From: an uncultured Eubacteriales bacterium
Lineage (GTDB): Bacteria > Bacillota > Clostridia > Oscillospirales > Oscillospiraceae
Direction: 5' to 3'
Length of the DNA: 8,545 bases
Assembly: GCA_900554625.1 (NCBI GenBank)
Contig: USHP01000065.1
Coordinates: forward strand, 1-8,545
The translations under genes were made by a program, and so were the position numbers. Each line of letters opens with the position of its first letter. Positions within the stretch are counted from its first letter, which is position 1. Positions 5,953-8,545 of the stretch are shown piece by piece. The notes beneath the pieces are model-generated. The model was not told where the DNA came from, did no database searches, and saw only the letters and a list, made by a program, of their open reading frames with translations.

Positions 5953-6001
5953 GCTTTCCGGGGAAAATCATATATTTTTATGATTTTCAAGTGAACCCCC
6001 T
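5913..6001. repeat. Nested inverted repeats between the tRNA and the IS66 left end
   Basis: AGGGGGTTCA (5913-5922) is the exact reverse complement of TGAACCCCCT (5992-6001). Inside this span GAAAATCATA (5963-5972) is the exact complement of TATGATTTTC (5979-5988), with a 6-base loop. The left outer arm lies within the terminator-like hairpin at 5901-5947, so outer pairing and full hairpin formation compete, or a pseudoknot could form. No protein-coding gene is credible here. Confidence 0.4.
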
Positions 6002-6024
6002 CATAGGGAATAATCTGATTGTTC

Positions 6025-6033
6025 GTAAGCGTC
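6025..6033 (+). repeat. Left terminal end of the IS66 element
   Basis: GTAAGCGTC marks the probable outer edge of the left inverted repeat. The inner extent of the repeat cannot be set because the right copy is not recognisable in the window. Confidence 0.65.
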
Positions 6034-6091
6034 AAAGCTAAGCGCGGCTTGAGTGCGAAGAAATAAAGTGTCACAATACTCCTGTATAGTA

Positions 6092-6126
6092 GCGGATAGT
6101 ATATGCGAGTCGCGTATACTATCCGC
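6092..6126 (+). promoter_or_regulatory. Long hairpin immediately before the IS66 tnpA start
   Basis: GCGGATAGTATA (6092-6103) pairs perfectly with TATACTATCCGC (6115-6126). The stem continues inward TGCG/CGCG (one T-G) to a 3-base loop, giving 16 base pairs. It ends 5 bases before the tnpA ribosome binding site (GGGGGTG, 6132-6138) and would fall under an initiating ribosome. A possible -10, TATAGT (6085-6090), would start RNA inside the 5' arm. An alternative weak promoter is TTGAGT (6049-6054) with CACAAT (6072-6077). Confidence 0.6.
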
Positions 6127-6147
6127 GGTACGGGGGTGTTTTTCATT

Positions 6148-6483
6148 ATGAGTACAGAATTGCAGCAGTTGAACGTACAAACTAAGGTGGCCATGTGGGC
6201 GGAGCGGATCTCAGCATGTAGAAACAGCGGCCTGAATGTAAAGAGCTGGTGCAAAGAAAACGGTGTGTGCGAGCAGAGCTACTACAAATGGCAAAAGAAG
6301 ATATTTGCCATGGCGAAGGCACAACAGGAACTGCAGTTTGCAGAAGTAACGCCGATTATACCCAGCAACGGGAGCGGTCAGATAGCCCTTAGCATCCATG
6401 CCGGCGGAATCGCAGCAGATATCCATAACGGAGCAGATCCAGCCACGGTGGAAGCTGTTCTCCGTATCTTAAAGCTATGTTGA
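6148..6483 (+). CDS. tnpA: IS66 family accessory protein TnpA (helix-turn-helix)
   Basis: A 111-residue protein, the first gene of IS66, needed with TnpB for transposition and thought to bind DNA; its exact role is not settled. Residues 17-52 (WAERISACRNSGLNVKSWCK then SYYKWQKK) form the helix-turn-helix-like region shared with IS3-type OrfA proteins. The C-terminal stretch ADIHNGADPATVEAVLRILK is the recognisable IS66 TnpA ending. The start is placed at ATG 6148, where GGGGGTG (6132-6138) supplies the ribosome binding site. An in-frame ATG at 6103 lies inside a strong hairpin, has no such site and adds 15 residues unlike the family. It overlaps tnpB by 7 bases (ATGTTGA), which suggests translational coupling. 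Confidence 0.9.
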   Translation: MSTELQQLNVQTKVAMWAERISACRNSGLNVKSWCKENGVCEQSYYKWQKKIFAMAKAQQELQFAEVTPIIPSNGSGQIALSIHAGGIAADIHNGADPATVEAVLRILKLC

Positions 6484-6833
6484 ATGACTTTAACTGCAGC
6501 TGTCCGGTGTATATCGCTTGTGGCTATACAGACCTGCGGCGCGGGATTGACGGCTTGGCCAGCATAGTAAGCACACAGTTCCAGATGAATCCATTCCAGA
6601 CAGCACTGTTCCTATTTTGCGGCAGAAAACGCGACCGTATTAAAGCTTTGTACTGGGAGGGAGATGGATTTCTGCTTCTGTATAAGCGCCTGGAAAACGG
6701 CAGTTTCCAGTGGCCGCGAACCAAGGATGAGGTCCGGACATTGACACCACAGCAGTACCGTTGGCTCATGGAGGGATTGAAAACGGAACAGCCCAAAGCC
6801 AACAAAATCGTGACAGGATTGAGCGCGATATAG
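6477..6833 (+). CDS. tnpB: IS66 family accessory protein TnpB (IS66 Orf2)
   Basis: A 118-residue protein of the IS66 Orf2 family, the normal length. The family pattern is clear: CGYTDLRRGIDGLA (15-28), LFLFCGRKRDRIKALYWEGD (44-63), LLYKRLENGSFQWPR (66-80) and LTPQQYRWLMEGL (89-101). TnpB is required for efficient IS66 transposition, though its biochemical role is not known. The start lies within the tnpA coding end, with no strong ribosome binding site of its own, so expression probably depends on translation of tnpA. After its stop there is a 58-base gap to tnpC holding a separate promoter-like signal. Confidence 0.92.
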   Translation: MLNDFNCSCPVYIACGYTDLRRGIDGLASIVSTQFQMNPFQTALFLFCGRKRDRIKALYWEGDGFLLLYKRLENGSFQWPRTKDEVRTLTPQQYRWLMEGLKTEQPKANKIVTGLSAI

Positions 6834-6876
6834 TTCCCCGAAATGCTTGGAAACACTGGCTTTTCTGCACTTTTCG

Positions 6877-6885
6877 TGGTATAAT
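6877..6885 (+). promoter_or_regulatory. Extended -10 promoter abutting the tnpC start codon
   Basis: TGGTATAAT combines the TGn extension with a perfect TATAAT (6880-6885). No good -35 is seen at 16-18 bases, as is acceptable for extended -10 promoters. The expected start point, about 7 bases on, falls at or next to the A of the tnpC ATG at 6892, which would give a leaderless mRNA. No Shine-Dalgarno lies between the -10 and the ATG. Confidence 0.5.
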
Positions 6886-6891
6886 TTTCTC

Positions 6892-8469
6892 ATGGGAAAC
6901 AAGAAGAAAATTACTACAAGTAACGCTGAAATGATAACCATTTCCCGCGCGGAATACGATGAGTTAAAGCTGCAGAACCAATGGCTTCTGGAGCAGTTGG
7001 GCCTTGCAAAGAAGCGTGAGTTCGGCTCCTCTTCTGAGCGGATTCAGGAAGAACTTATGGACCAACTGGGTCTTACTGTGAATGAAGCCGAAGCCTATGC
7101 TTATGGCACCAAGTCTGCCACACCGGAACAGATTGCCGTGAAGGCACATGAACGCAAGCGGAAGTCTGGCAGTGTGACGGATATTGTTCCTGAAGGAGCT
7201 CCCACCGAAGTGATTGAACACCGACTCTCCGACAAGGAACGGCTCTGCACTTCCTGCGGCACTATGATGGAGGAGATTGGCAAGGAAGTCCACCGGAGTC
7301 TTCATATGGAGCCTGCCAAGTTCTGGATCCGTGAGGATGTTTACTATACTTACGCCTGCAAACAGTGTGAGGAAACTACCGGTGAAGCAAACATTCTGAA
7401 AACGCCGAAAGAGCCGGTACTTTATCCCGGCAGCTTTGCATCTGCCGAAGCAGTGGCTCACATCATGACGCAGAAGTTTGTGATGTACTCTCCTCTGTAC
7501 CGTCTGGAGCAGGAGTTTAACCGGGAAGGCTTGAAGTTGACCCGGCAGACGATGGCAAACTGGATGCTGAATACCTCAGACACCTGGCTGCGTCCGATCT
7601 ACGATGTGCTGCACAGAGATCTTTGCCAAGAATCTGTTCTGCACGGTGACGAAACCACACTGCAGGTGCTGAAGGAGTCCGGCAAGGCAGCCACCAGCAA
7701 ATCCTATATGTGGCTGTACCGAACCAGTAGCTGCACAGAAATGCCCATTGTTCTGTATGAATACCAGCCAAGCCGTAAGGCAGCTCATGCGGAAGAATTT
7801 CTGCAAGGATTCTCTGGCTGGCTCCATGCAGACGGCTACCAGGGCTACCACAAACTACCGGAGAATATCCGGGTTGTGGGTTGCTGGGCCCACGCAAGGC
7901 GCAAATTTGATGAAGCTTTGCAAACGATTCCTAAAGAGGACAGAAAGGGATCTCTGGCAGCAACCGGTGAATGCTATTGCACCAGATTGTTCCAATTGGA
8001 GGAATCTCTTGCAGAACTGACACCGGAAGAACGATATACCCAGCGTCTGGAACTGGAAAAGCCGGTTTTAGACGCTCTATTGGCGTGGGCAAATGAGACT
8101 TTGCCCAAAACCGCACCGAAATCTGCCCTTGGCAAGGCATTGCATTACCTGCTGGAGCAGTGGCCGTATCTGGTGCGCTATCTGGAAGACGGTAGACTGG
8201 AACTAAGCAACAACCGTGCCGAGCGCAGCATAAAGCCTTTTGTGATGGGCAGAAAGAATTGGCTCTTTGCCAATACTCCTGCTGGAGCCCAGTCCAGCGC
8301 CGTGATTTACAGTCTGATTGAAACGGCAAAGGAGAACGAGCTGGATCCATACCGATATCTGCTTTGGGTTCTGCGAAGTGCACCGGTTCTGAGCCAGGCA
8401 GACGAATCCTGGGCGGAGAAACTTCTCCCTGCATTAGCGCCGCAGGAATGCTATACTCCACAGAAATAA
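6892..8469 (+). CDS. tnpC: IS66 family transposase TnpC (DDE)
   Basis: The 525-residue transposase that cuts and joins the element's ends. Order of parts: an N-terminal helical segment (about 15-60, LKLQNQWLLEQLGLAKKREFGSSSERI in shorter overlapping pieces) typical of IS66; a zinc-binding CxxC pair (C119/C122 and C156/C159); the DDE catalytic core; and the IS66 C-terminal motif (IETAKENELDPYRYLLWVL). The catalytic triad reads D253 (HGDET), D314 (HADGY) and E444 (NNRAERSIKP), all present. CWAHARRKF lies between the second D and the E, as in the family. The ATG at 6892 is chosen because homologues start just before this helical region; a TTG at 6847 is in frame but has no ribosome binding site and gives an unusual extension. 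No ribosome binding site precedes 6892 either. Length and intact motifs indicate a functional enzyme. Confidence 0.93.
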   Translation: MGNKKKITTSNAEMITISRAEYDELKLQNQWLLEQLGLAKKREFGSSSERIQEELMDQLGLTVNEAEAYAYGTKSATPEQIAVKAHERKRKSGSVTDIVPEGAPTEVIEHRLSDKERLCTSCGTMMEEIGKEVHRSLHMEPAKFWIREDVYYTYACKQCEETTGEANILKTPKEPVLYPGSFASAEAVAHIMTQKFVMYSPLYRLEQEFNREGLKLTRQTMANWMLNTSDTWLRPIYDVLHRDLCQESVLHGDETTLQVLKESGKAATSKSYMWLYRTSSCTEMPIVLYEYQPSRKAAHAEEFLQGFSGWLHADGYQGYHKLPENIRVVGCWAHARRKFDEALQTIPKEDRKGSLAATGECYCTRLFQLEESLAELTPEERYTQRLELEKPVLDALLAWANETLPKTAPKSALGKALHYLLEQWPYLVRYLEDGRLELSNNRAERSIKPFVMGRKNWLFANTPAGAQSSAVIYSLIETAKENELDPYRYLLWVLRSAPVLSQADESWAEKLLPALAPQECYTPQK

Positions 8470-8545
8470 ACGAACGTCCTCCCAGTGCGTTGTTCGGGCC
8501 CGGCAGAAATCGCCAATTAGGGACCAGCTAAATTAGCCAATCTCG
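8470..8545. other. Tail after tnpC, expected to hold the IS66 right end
   Basis: IS66 right ends usually lie within a few tens of bases of the tnpC stop. This 76-base tail contains no GCTTAC-type terminus and no copy of the left flank GATTGTTC. No ORF, terminator or other gene signal is evident in it. Confidence 0.5.

Larger units (their letters stand above)
6025..8545 (+). mobile_element. IS66-family insertion sequence, left end present, right end not resolved
   Basis: The three-gene order tnpA-tnpB-tnpC is the defining layout of IS66. The left end begins GTAAGCGTC at 6025, matching the GTAAGCG terminus usual for this family. All three frames are open and their key motifs are present, so the element could be autonomous. 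No reverse complement of GTAAGCG is found after tnpC within the window, so the right boundary is either past 8545 or degenerate. IS66 makes 8-base target duplications; the left flank would be GATTGTTC (6017-6024), and its partner is not seen. Base composition is visibly more A+T-rich than in the liv and spore genes, consistent with acquisition from elsewhere. The element sits just beyond a tRNA gene and its terminator, a neutral landing place. Confidence 0.88.

Noticed and set aside
6103..6147. ATG at 6103 as tnpA start (126 residues)
   Set aside because: It lies inside a 16-base-pair hairpin without a ribosome site. ATG 6148 has GGGGGTG at proper spacing and a family-like N-terminus.
5895..6254. 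A 119-residue minus-strand ORF across the IS66 left end
   Set aside because: It crosses the insertion boundary and two hairpins and is antisense to tnpA. Its composition looks like a chance reading.
6847..6891. TTG start at 6847 giving a 540-residue TnpC
   Set aside because: There is no ribosome site, and the extra 15 residues translate the promoter-like region and are unlike IS66 N-termini. The ATG at 6892 fits the family start.
1..8545. CRISPR array, phage genes, toxin-antitoxin or defence system
   Set aside because: No regularly spaced repeats and no matching protein motifs were found. Every sizeable coding frame is accounted for by transport, spore, glycosyltransferase or IS66 genes.

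Overview
The window looks like chromosomal DNA from a spore-forming, moderately GC-rich Clostridia (Bacillota), probably of the Oscillospiraceae type. The reasons are a SPOCS/LysM spore-envelope protein of the SipL kind, strong AGGAGG-type ribosome binding sites, canonical TTGACA/TATAAT-type promoters, and an IS66 element of the Firmicutes style. The taxon is an inference from gene content, not from a search.

Left part (1-2456): the 3' end of a branched-chain amino acid (or related amide/urea) ABC uptake operon. It holds a 5'-truncated livM permease followed by the complete ATPases livG and livF, tightly packed with 8-base and 1-base overlaps, and it closes with a strong intrinsic terminator.

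Middle part (2457-5396): a 52-residue cysteine-rich hydrophobic ORF begins directly at the terminator's T-tract. Next comes a SigE-like promoter and a GTG-started 499-residue SPOCS-LysM protein resembling the spore coat morphogenesis protein SipL. After an intergenic hairpin there is a family 2 glycosyltransferase with its own sigma-A-type promoter.

Right part (5397-8545): an intergenic stretch holds two tandem tRNA-Pro(UGG) transcription units. The upstream unit keeps its promoter and the 5' half of the tRNA but is decayed in the 3' half. The downstream unit is intact, with promoter, encoded CCA and a strong terminator. A second terminator-like hairpin and nested inverted repeats follow. Then the left end (GTAAGCG...) of an IS66-family insertion sequence begins and runs to or past the window end, with intact tnpA, tnpB and tnpC.

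Most of the window is conventional. I do not see a convincing new multi-gene system. The points worth a second look are small: the decayed tRNA unit, the small ORF whose ribosome binding site lies in a terminator stem, a possible leaderless promoter for tnpC, a hairpin at the IS66 tnpA start, and the unexplained nested repeats at 5901-6001.
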